The position numbers were made by a program, and so were the translations under genes. Shown in pieces: positions 25,798-36,800 of a stretch of 64,000 bases of DNA. Origin of the DNA: Cololabis saira (Eukaryota > Chordata > Actinopteri > Beloniformes > Belonidae). The number at the start of each line of letters is the position of its first letter. The first letter of the stretch is position 1. Below the pieces are notes generated by a model. That model saw only the letters and a program-made list of their open reading frames with translations, ran no database searches and had not been told where the DNA came from. Where the stretch lies: positions 12,525,125 through 12,589,124 of the forward strand of contig NC_084599.1 of NCBI RefSeq assembly GCF_033807715.1, in the 5' to 3' direction.

Positions 25798-28577
25798 TTG
25801 CAGACAAAGAAGGATGGAGAGTCTGGCACGTTATAGAGAAGAGACAGAATAGTTTTCTTTGTGTTTCTTTTATACAAGCATCACTTGGTGGAGGGCAAGT
25901 AACTAAGAAGTTGTTTGCACTCATAGTCACAGGAATACTATGTGATATGTCTCCTCACTCTGATGACCAGTGAGCACACTTCTCGAAAATACACTGAACA
26001 AATGGGAACGTGTATGGTCACTGTGGGTGCGTATTTGTTTTTTTAGTGTCTGTGTATTTTATACTTTCATGCATGGTTGCAACCTAACTATTTTCCACAT
26101 ACTCAGACATGCTTTTTGTGAGATGAACCATAGGGGTAAAGATGAGAGGGGAACGGCATCAATTTGAGAAGGCTTGAGAACCTGCAACTGAAACTTCTTG
26201 ATGACCTTGTTTAGTTTGATGCAGCAGCGGTACGCATCTGACGCCCACCCGAAGTGGCGGAGCGAGGGGGCCCTACGAAGCTACTGTGCATCTGCAACGT
26301 ATAGAGAATGACCGACAAAACAGACGCAAAAATGTACAATGACTACAGCTGCATTCATTCTTTCTATGTGGCTCGCGGCACTATTGTATTCTTTTAACAA
26401 CAGTTTGGGCATACACATACACACACATGGGAACACTGGTAGACTGTCTATCTTAGCAGGGAATGACTCACCTCCTCCACCTGGAGTAGAGCCAAGCCTT
26501 TTTCGCCTCCTCCCCCTTCATCTGTGTGAGCCCTTCACTTCACTTACTCCATCTCCACTATGGAAGCATTTCAATCATTCAAATTAGCTGTAATCACAGC
26601 CAAAGGAATAGAGTGGGAATGGCAGCATGTCACTCTGCATACTTGAGAACACTTAATACATTGATTTTATATTGAGCACGCTGTGTTTCGAAAAGGGAGG
26701 TAGGGAGGAAATAAATAAGCTATGCAGGCCAAGCCTTTTTTGCCTCACATGCTTCCAAGACAAAGGATGGAAGCAGAGATGTGAGATTTATAATTAGCAG
26801 CTCTAAGACTCCTTTCACTCTTTGGGACTGGCATGTGAGAAACGGTGCATCAGTAGTACCAGCTGCAGTCTTCACATAATGACACAAATTATTGGCTCGT
26901 TAATGGGCAGCTTAGCCTTGAGAGCTCAGCCTGAAATGCCATTTAAGAAGAGATGGAGTTGCAGAAGCAATCCCTGCCCCACTGGATGTGCTGGAGAACA
27001 TAGGACGCATCTAAAGGACATTTTATCCACATCATAGTGTCTGTCTTTCCCAGTCTTTCTCTAATCTATGTTGTTCCCTGGAGACTCATTTTAGGAGACT
27101 CCTACGCTCACTCCTCCCACACTGTCTCCCTCCTCCACACACCACCCCCAGAACCACTATCTGTCCACCTCCACAGTCGGCTTGTGGACAAACCCAGAAT
27201 AACAATGTGATCTTGCCTCTTAAAGGCGCACAAGCAGCTTTTTGCATCATTATCCTTTTGTTTGATATCATGTTTGCCACATTTGTGTCATCCTCCTAAC
27301 ACTCACCTTGAATCCAATCCAGCCGCTCACATGTTCATCGCATGGATAGAGAATCTAGAGGACAAGTGCTGTTATTAGAATTTGCATTAATTTGCAATAT
27401 CGAGGATAATAAATAATCAACTTGGAGAAATATAACATGCATCCTCATTACGGCACAGAGGCTTTAAAACACCAAGCCACTGCAAAGCTGCGGCTCTGGA
27501 ATAGCAATCAGCATCAAACAGTGAGTCAAGTGCAGGACACAACACTTATAGGATTCAGTCAATGAATCTCTCAGAGAGGGTACTGGCCCACACTCAGATG
27601 TGCAGAAGGAAGCATTTAAAAAAGTGCTTGCTTAGAGTGCCCCCTTGAGTTATGACAGTGAAAGTGATTTTTAAAGAAAAAAATGTGTAATGTACAATAA
27701 ACAGTATCATTGGTAGTCTTTAACAAATCTCTTCATTGACTGTATCTCATTCTCAGGTTTTCTGAATCACACTAAAAATCTAAAGTATTTATGTCTTAAT
27801 TAGCATGAACAAATGTTTCTAAATAGTCTTCTCTATCTTACCAAGTCTGTTTTGCAGTTTGTCACCTGACTGAAGTAGTCGATGAAGCATGAAGTTTACC
27901 ACAATGGAAAATTGGTGCTGCACAGGAAGCCGTGAGGTGCGCTTGTGTAGGAGGTGCTGAGGTTGAAAAAGAGTAGTTCAGAAGTTACACTGCTTACTGC
28001 AGCACTATCTGCTTCTATTTTTAACCTGAGTGTGGTCTTAACTTTCTAATGTTAACTGTATGCACGAAACACACTCTGTTGACAGAAAGTCCAGGATCAC
28101 ACTTTCGCAGCTGCAAATGCACGGCTGCATTTTGACAGGATTGCTAAATGGTCTGCAGACATGATTACATTAAAACGAAACTTTTTATGACATTTTTAAA
28201 TGTTCCGCATTGCCTTTGCCATTTTTCCAACTTTGTTAGTTTACAACCTTTACGAATTTAAGCTGATTTTGAATAGATGTTTGTATTGTTTGATTAAGAC
28301 ATTGTGTTAACCCTTTATTGAAGGGGTGATTGTGACATAAACAAGCAAAAGAAAAATATACTGTACGTACAAACAAATGTCCTACTTCCCTTCTTTAAAG
28401 CTGATGCTTTCTAAACCCTTTTTTGCAGCAAATATAGCTTTAAGTGTCTTTGGTAAGTGTTGGTAGTGGGTAACCCCATTCTTGACACTGTTGTCAGTAC
28501 TGCTTCATTCAATATTCCAAATGAGCTAACTTGATAAGAAATTGGAATTTGCAACTGCTGCAAACCACTGATTTGTC
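25798..28577. other. Non-coding interval, no gene recognised
   Basis: AT-rich unique-looking sequence with only short frames and no identifiable domain. The degenerate gypsy relic begins at its right edge. Confidence 0.45.
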
Positions 28578-30521
28578 AGACACTGCACAGGCGAAGGGCA
28601 CCAGCCTTCTTTCTCACAGCGCAGTGGGAGAGGCATAGGGGCTACTACTTGCCCGGATGACTTGGCTGTCCAACAGCTGTCTCAACTGGGCCTTAACTGC
28701 TTCATAATCAGAAGAAGGTTGACGCCTACATCTCTGCCTAACAGGCTGATCATCAAGCAAAGTAATGTTGTGTGAGATCAAATTAGTGCAACCAAGGTCG
28801 CCATCAAAAGCAGAGAAACCCAACTCATGTTTTAGCAGAAATGTCCTCACTTGTTCCTGTTTGGCTTCTGGCAGCACAGATAGATCAAGGGCTTGGATCT
28901 GTTAGCTTACGCTGCTGTCTTGCTTTGTATGGATTTGGATGGTGGCTGTAACCCTGTGGGTCTCTACTAGAATCTCAGAAATCCCTGCTGGGACACCCTC
29001 GACTGTGGCCTGGGCCAAAAGACCTATGGTACTGTCGGGAAGGAGTTTAGCACAGGTGAGCCCCACATTTACAACCAGGACAAGTATCATTCTCAACAAG
29101 AATCAGGGAGGGTAAGACAAGTAGACACCCAGGTTAGCGACTTCTAGCTGGTTTTCACAATACAGCCACACATTGCCAAAGTATGGGAGGCAGGTAGCGG
29201 CTACCAACTTAACAGTCCCTCCAGGTATATGAATAGGCCTGTGGCCTCTAACTTTGGCAAAGCCTGATCTGGTTGGACTTGGCTGGAGCCAGACTTGACA
29301 GTACTGTAAAGCGTGCCACCATGAACTACTGGTGGAAGATCAAACAGGGAAGAGCCATGCTGAACAAATGGCTCATCACAGTTGTCACCAGGCACTGCAG
29401 GGGGAAGGGACTGGCTTGGGAGATCTATAACCACTAGCCAGCCATGCTGAGGAATTACCTTGCCTAGCAGCTCAACAGTTAACTCTGCATAACCAGTGTA
29501 TGGTATGTCCAAACTGTTTACAGCACAAAGCTGCAACCAATGAGACTGGGGTTATTTTTAAAATGCTTTAAAAAGACACTCCCCACCATTGTGGATACCA
29601 TGGACCCAGTGTCCAGAAGACAGTTAACAACAGCTACCTTTGGGCACTTTGCATCAAGGGAAGTAATCGTACAGCTAGCTGAGTTCTCATCCTGAGAGGC
29701 AGTAAGTTCCCTTTCCAGCATGTGGCTCTGCACGCTGGAGGGAGATAGTTTCCTGCAACCTGGGAATTAGAGCTAGCATCAGCCTGAGCTACGGATGGAG
29801 TAGCAGGGTTCCGTGTGTGAACAGCTTGGTCATTGTCACTAGTCTTGCATAGGGACCTGGTTTCTGGCATCGCCTATAAATAACAGTTGAAGGACGCATG
29901 GTCTTGCACGGTGCTCCCTGTAGAGTGGCCACCATTAGTTAATTGTTTCATCTATTTTTGCAGTTTTAACATCATGGCAGCAACTCAGCCATTTCAGAGC
30001 TAGCTGTACTAACCAGGGGAGGGGGCACACTAGACTGGGTCCTTGAACCTTGCATGGCACAGACAGAGGGAACTGAATAGCATCGGGTGACATCACTGGG
30101 CCTACCTTCACATTCCCACCAGATGGCTGCGGCAGCCACCTTCCACAAGGGCAGCTGTGGGGTTTGATGAACAAGCCTCTTCAACTCTCTGCCGCGATCA
30201 GAATCAATAACATGTTCTACAAACTGGTCACACAGTACCGGGTCAGAGTGGGACACAGATTCAGGAGAAACCTGTTTAGTGTTGCCCATTAAAGAGAAAA
30301 GGGGCACGAAAACACTCCTGCAGGGATTTACCTTTTAGTTGTTTTCTAGAAGAAAAAAAGTTTCTTGTAAAAAGGTCTCCTGTAGGTCTACATAAGAACT
30401 ACAGGAGTTGGATTTGATGGGTCAGTGGGATTAACAGGAGCATTGTCTGCTGGAGCAGGCGCTCGTTGTCCGCTTGAAGCTGCCAAACCTGCTCTCTCAG
30501 CTGCTCCAGTTCTTCAGTCAT
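28578..30521 (-). pseudogene. Degenerate Ty3/gypsy-like retrotransposon (gag, protease, start of RT)
   Basis: Read on the minus strand, recognisable pieces occur in order. A gag N-terminal coiled coil follows an ATG at 30521 (EELEQLREQVWQLQADNERL). A gag C-terminal block lies at about 30270-29975 (DQFVEHV, REL, a tryptophan-rich AIRWE-like region). An aspartic-protease motif LLDTGSMVSTM is near 29625, and a protease-RT linker follows (LDIPYTGYAELTVELLGK). The RT N-terminus comes last (ASSSPYASP near 28630, then an RKK-G-LRLC-like stretch in another frame). Stops and frameshifts separate the pieces, and the central gag core appears deleted between the first two. RNase H, integrase and LTRs were not found. 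It is a dead, internally deleted and 3'-truncated copy. Confidence 0.75.
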
Positions 30522-30811
30522 AGGTAAAACAGTGTCCACATTGCTGATGAGTAGTTGACAGAATATGCAATGGCCTTTCATGAAGGTCCCACGATGTGCC
30601 AATTGCTGCAGAAGAAAATGAAATACACCAATTTCACATCTTCCGTTCAGGGTCCTGTCAACAACCTCAATTTGTTCACCATTACTCAGTTGGGAGAAGG
30701 AGCTAAAGAAGGATGATCCATGGCAATCACCCGCTGGGGGGAGACAATATCATCCACACTTCAATGCTGCAAGAGAGCCCAAACAAATGAAAAAAAAACA
30801 AAAAAAAAAAA

Positions 30812-30865
<54 letters not shown>

Positions 30866-31967
30866 AATAAACTTTTAATAAACTAAATAAAACAAGACAA
30901 AACGAACCAAAAGCAAGAGAAAACAGGCAGCAGTGGCAACTCTTCCGTTAAAACTGTTGCTTTGGCAACCAGTATGTGCCTAATAATGGTGGGTTTTCAT
31001 TCAGCGCACAATAGCACATTAAATATATAAAGTAAAGAATAGTTAGAACTATGTTGTACGCAGTGGAATTACACACATTTTTTTTAGCTATTTCTCCCAT
31101 TATGATGTCTGGGGCAGGTCTGAAATCACACCTCAATATTTTTGCAATCAAAATGTTTATTAATATGTGAGGTCAATTTACAAACTCCACATAGAAACGA
31201 CTAGAAAACATACATAAGATGGAAATGTATGCATCAGCATATCCATCTAAAATAAAAAGAAGCGCCCCACCCCCACAAAGAGGCCTCACAGAGCCCTTAT
31301 CACCCAGCCCACCCACAAACCTGCCATACTTTCAACGCCCACTCATAACCCACGCCCTGAATACAATCACGCAATCAAAAACTTGACATTCATGACCCCC
31401 CCCAAAAAAAAATACCAGCCACATGCACACCCGTCAAGTCAGCAAGAGGATGTAGACACACAAGACATAATATACAACAGATAGAGATACACAAACACCA
31501 GGGGGACTAATAATAATAAAAACAAGGAGTCAGAATTCTTCATCTAAAAAAACATTTCATAAAATTAATCTAAAAAAGTAAGTTTTCTGGTCGCCTCGTT
31601 TGGGGAGTTAATTTAAGCTGATCTGACATCTGTCAGTCGGTTTTCTTGTCGGCATGACCACCACTTTGCTATGAACTTAATGTATTAATATTAAATGCAA
31701 AGCAAAGGACTTTAAATTAATTATTTAAAATCACAGTGGCACATTCATGCTCTCTACTAACCTTTGAGGGACTGTTTTTTTGGAGGTAACTTTTTTAATC
31801 CTGTTTGATTATATTTGGGTAAAGGGCATTTATCATCAGTATTATGGTGTCCCCACCGGTATTTGGTTCCCTTCATTCAGCTCCCTGTGTGCTTTAGATA
31901 CAGTTGTGTTAGATTTGCATAAAGGTAAATGTTTAGGTTTAGTTGGGACTGATGGATTTTACTGGTT
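30522..31967. other. Intervening non-coding sequence with possible retroelement 3' debris
   Basis: It begins with probable gag leader sequence of the gypsy relic and includes an A-rich and (TA)n tract. At 31140-31560 the minus strand is G/T-rich and ends near AATAAACATT, reminiscent of a LINE 3'UTR, but no coding piece supports that. No host gene is evident. Confidence 0.3.
30790..30861. repeat. A-rich tract followed by (TA)n microsatellite
   Basis: Poly-A with C interruptions (about 30790-30815) runs into an uninterrupted TA array (about 30817-30861). Confidence 0.9.
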
Positions 31968-33109
31968 TATGGAAACTTTGTCCGCCAGGGGGAGCCAGTT
32001 AGCAAAAACACGTTGTTCCGTTGGATGTTCACTTCAAATTAATGAATGAGTGTGATCCTTGAACCGTCATAAATCATGAGCTACTGTACATACATGATTA
32101 AGTATGTTTGTACAATCACAATTAAACATTAGGCTACAACAAGTTAACACTTAAAAGACTGATACTTTCCAAACAAAATATTAATTTTCTCTTCCTTTAA
32201 TGATTAAGTCTAAAGGCACTAAGTACTAAACTGACACCTCAAAACTAATACCATGATTGATAATAATATTTAAATAAAGTCATGTGAATGACTTCACAGG
32301 AATATCAAGACTTTGATGTAGATGACTGTCTCTCCGTCTCTAAAGTTCAAAATAGGTGACACATTGATAGAAAGCAGAGGAGGCCTCTTCCAGTAGTCTT
32401 ATCAATAAAATCTGCATTAGCAAAAGTTTCCAAGTGTTGTGTCACTTTTGGTCCTCCATATTCTTTAGGATTTGTATGTGTAAACAATTGAAGCTCTTAG
32501 CTTACATAGTTTGTGATGCTCTAATTGAATTACAGTAGCAGTATTTTAATTTCAAGGAGGAAACCACCACATGATGGTGCGAAAGACAAACTGACCTTGT
32601 ACCGAAAGTATCAATTATTCCCCAGCTACATTTCCCACAGGCTACATGCCCATTAAGAGAGAGATTTTGTTGAAATCCATAGAAGATGAAGTGCTTCATA
32701 GAGACTTATAAATGTGGTGATGTACTAAATAATTCTGCCTTTGCTTAGATGCAAAGAAACACATAAATCAACTTCTAAGTAGAATAAGGTTTATATCTGT
32801 ACCCACTTTTTTAGGCACAGAATTTAAGTATAATTTTTTTCTGTTTTTTGACCTGTATATGCATCGTGGGTGTGGGTGATTTAGACAATCAATGTTACAA
32901 GGGACTAAAACCCTTTTTAATTATTCATCATTTCATACGTTGTCCTTTAAAATCATATATAGCACAATTTCAGAAAGAGGTTTCTTTCATCTTTGCAATA
33001 TTGTAAAAATAATAATGGCTTGGTTTTAAAAATAAGAAAAATCATGTTGTGGAGTGATAAAGGAAATCTAGTCCATGCATTTTTTACTTCAGAATTTGAC
33101 TGTTGCATT

Positions 33110-33292
33110 TCTTCAATAGCAGGAAATCCTGAAATTACTCTGAGCCGCCTCAAACGGCACGCTACAGCAACAGTTCTGGTTCTGAAGAAGATTAGTAGCA
33201 GAGAGCATTTTTATCCATCTTAGCCTTCCCTTCATTGGCTTCCTGTTAAATGCAGAATATAATTAAAAATTCTTCCCAAGTGTGAAGGGGAT
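33110..33292 (+). pseudogene. Fragment of L2/CR1-like LINE RT, interrupted by the BEL/Pao insertion
   Basis: The plus-strand translation just before the BEL element contains PSLHWLPVKCRI followed by KILPK, matching the widely conserved HWLPV-x-RI-x-(F/Y)KI motif near the end of L2/CR1/Rex1-type reverse transcriptases. In-frame stops are present. The sequence may continue after the element, from 40493, but the continuation is too diverged to be sure. Confidence 0.5.
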
Positions 33293-33777
33293 TGTAGGAA
33301 AGCCCTAGAGTTCAGTTTATAGTTTCAGTTAGTTCACTGTTTGTGTGCTGTTACTGGCCCTTTAAGAGGTGTGGAATGTTCCGGAGTGGGAAGTCTGATT
33401 GATCTGTCTGCTGAGAAGCTGCGTAGAGCTGTGTGGATTTCTCCTGTTTGGAGAAGTGTGTGTACCTGCCTAAAGTGAGTATTTATGTTTAAACTGCTCT
33501 CTTTATGTATTAAAGCTTACATAGAGGTTGATATGTATCTGCAAGGAGTTTCAGTAACAGTAAATTAGTTACAGTGAATGAGCTACATTAACTGCTTTAG
33601 CCTGCATGTGCTGGCTGAGTTAGACAGGTGCTCCTCGTTTACAATGTTCACACGTTCTTCAATTAAAGCCACCTAAACCTGACGATCTGCCTCGTGATTT
33701 CCTAACCGAAGTCACACATCCATAGTGTTCGCCTGCTCTGTTCAGCGCAACTGTTGAGGCCCTAGACCTCTATTACA
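33293..33777 (+). repeat. 5' LTR of the BEL/Pao element
   Basis: The 485-bp direct repeat starts TG and ends CA. It should carry the promoter and polyadenylation signals; ATTAAA occurs near 33662 and a TATTAAAG-like phrase near 33509, but their roles are inferred. Confidence 0.95.
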
Positions 33778-33794
33778 TGGTCCTTCGAGCCGGA
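33778..33794 (+). promoter_or_regulatory. Primer-binding site, complementary to the tRNA-Tyr 3' end
   Basis: The 17 bases tggtccttcgagccgga immediately follow the LTR. Their reverse complement, ending ...GGCTCGAAGGA plus CCA, equals the acceptor/T-arm end of vertebrate tRNA-Tyr(GTA) as I recall it. It would prime minus-strand cDNA synthesis. Confidence 0.8.
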
Positions 33795-33814
33795 GAGAGC
33801 TCCTCCACGACACT

Positions 33815-36800
33815 ATGGATTCAAAAGACCAGGACATAACAGGGACCTCCACTCGCCCCCACAGAGAGCGACAGCTACCGCATCACCTGGATGACTTTGT
33901 GGTGGGCTACGGACCTCAACAACCAGATGAACCTCCAAAGGATCTAGCACACGCATCAAGAAGCCACGCTAGCGAGACGAGGTCCACATCTGTGAGGAGT
34001 GAGCACACACATCGGTCACAAGCATCCAGAAGCAAGGCTAGCGAGGCTAGAGCCCCATCTGAGAAGAGTGGGCCCTCACACCACTCGGTCACCCGGTCTG
34101 CCCTCAATGCTGGTCTTGGCTCCCTCCTTGGCTCTGTCCGCTCATCCGCGAGTACAAATCCCCGTCATGCTCTGAACCCAGTCCAGGAAGCTATCCTGCA
34201 GGAGAACATTCATCGCCTGGAGCTCGAGGAGCTACAGTGCCAGGTTCTAGAAGACAACAATGCGGATCTAGAGTGTCAGCAGCTCAATACTCAGGCTCGG
34301 GAAGCACAACGCCTACAGCAGGAGGCACATGATGCACGGGAAGCTATTGCCAAACGTCTTGACAGGCAGAGAAGCCTTAAGAAGAAAGAGAAAGAACTTC
34401 AGGTAGCCAAGCTATTGACCTCACTCCTTCGAGACCCAGAGAGGGAGGGAACATGTAGTGGTGCAGCATCACCTAGGAGCTTCTACTCTCTACCAGCAGT
34501 GACTGCGCCACCTCCTAATGCCCCTGCTGGCTCGTCCTTCCGTCACAGCAACCCTGATTTCCACTCTTTACCTCCTTCCAGGCCTCCTGCCGCGTCTGAG
34601 CGGCCCTGTCCTCCACCTATCTTGCAGCGCTCTGCAGTAGCTCCCGAAACCGAGCCTCCTCCTGAAGGAAGATCAACCCAGTTGCCTCTTCTAGAGTGTC
34701 CTACTGCACCACAGTACCCGCCACCCAAACCAGCACAGGTGAGGGGTCTTTCTGCTGCACCTCCTGCATTGTCGTATCCCGCTCCTTCCATACCTGTTTA
34801 CACCGAGCCACGGGTGATGTCATACCAAGCTTCAACAGCTACAGCTGGTATCCAGACCCAGCAATGTTATGCTGCAGGACCCACAGCAGCACAGACTCCT
34901 GTCCATAGGGTGACCACCTATCCCGCAGCTCAAAACTACCAGTATACAAGTTCAGCTGCACTCCATACAGCTCCTATACTGCCTACAATCACTCCAGTGC
35001 ATCCAGGCTCAGAGATGCTGATCCCCTCGCCATATGGGGTTCCCCAGCCGATACTGCCAGTCTTTGAGCGTGATCGCGAAAGTGACTTTGCTCTTCTAAA
35101 GATGGCCTTAGATAACATGATGGGCAGCCACGGGCACCTGACTGAACAGTATAAATACCAAGTGCTCCTCAGCCACTTGAAACTTCCCAGTGCCCTACAA
35201 CTGGCTAGAGCCTACATGTATGATGTCCGACCTTACACCACTGCATTGCAAGCCTTGCAAGACAAGTATGGTCAACCCCGGCAGCTCGTACAGTCGGAGC
35301 TAGGTGCTATCCTCAACTCGCCCGCTATCAAGTTTGGAGACTCTGAGGCCTTTGACTCATTCGCCCTGTCCATCCAGTCTCTTGTGGGAATGCTCGGGAC
35401 ACTTGAAGGCCCAAATGGGTACGAGTTGAGATGTGGCTCACATGTGGATCGACTTCTAAGCAAAATGCCCCCGTCCTTCAGGGACAGTTTCATCGAATAC
35501 TGTCTGAGCCGTGGCATCCTCCGTACTGGGTCAGATATGACCTACACCCTTGCAGACCTGGCAACCTGGCTTCAGATGAAGTCACAAGCCAAACGCCTCT
35601 CAAGCCGAGCTGCAGTGCTATATCAGTGTGATGCACTCAAGCCAGTCAAGAAGGATCGTGTCACTTACCACAAGGAGAAGACCACAACCATTCTTCTCAA
35701 TGCTGGAGAAGTCGCCAACCCTTCAGAACCTGCTCGCTCTAAGGCTGCCTTGAAGTTTAAGCCATATTGCCCTCATTGTGACAATAAGGAGCACTTCTCG
35801 AATAATTGCGACAACTTCAAGAAGCTGTCCACCAGCCAAGTGGTGAAATGGATCCGAGAGGGTAAACGGTGCTGGAAGTGTGGGCGCAACCATGCTCCAG
35901 AGGACTGTACTCTGAAACGCCCCTGCAAGACATGCAAAGAACAGCACCTTACCATTCTGCATGACTCTGTCCAGCAAACTCGAACCATAGTCAACATGGT
36001 GACTACTCCACCCGTTAAGGTCTACCTTGACCGGCCCAACCGACCACAACAGGTGATGTTAAAGGTTGTTAAGGTCATCCTAAGGAATGGCGACCAAACA
36101 TTGGAGACCTACGCTGTCTTGGATGACGGCACTGAACGGAGTATTGTTCTTCCACAAGCCGTTCAGCACCTGAACCTTTCCGGGCAGCCAGAGACACTCC
36201 ATCTACAGACAGTCCAACAACATGTCGAACAGCTCCAGGGCAGCTCCATCTCCTTTGACCTTTCTCCAATGTGTATGCCCTCCTTGAAGTTCCGTATCCA
36301 CCAGGCCTTCTCTGCCGAAGGCCTGAGCCTCGCTGAACACTCCTACCCAGTGGCTGCACTACAGAAACGGTACAAACACCTCCGTGGACTGCCCTTGCGA
36401 CCAGTCGACCATGCCCAGCCACTGCTTCTGATAGGTTCAGATATGCCACACCTCTTGGTCCCTGTACAGCCAATACGTGCAGGCCCATCAGGTGGTCCCA
36501 TCGGTGTCTGTACACGACTAGGTTGGTCACTCCAGGGTCCTACCAGCTTAGCCCAGTCTACTCCTTCTTCACAGTGCCTGCGCATCTCCACCGTGTCCCC
36601 GGCCACCGAGCTCTTCAGGAATGTTGAGCGCCTCTGGCAAGTCGACACTCTTCCTTACACAAGCGAGAAGGCAGCCACCCGCTCCAAGCAGGACCAGCAA
36701 GCCATGACTCTGCTCCAATCATCTACCACTAGGGTTGGGATCGATGGAGTCCAACGCTATGCAACCCCTCTGCTCCGGCGAGCGAATGCTACTCTACTTC

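Noticed and set aside
36075..36530. Long antisense frames inside the BEL/Pao polyprotein
   Set aside because: They are shadows of the 2044-codon sense frame and carry no domain.
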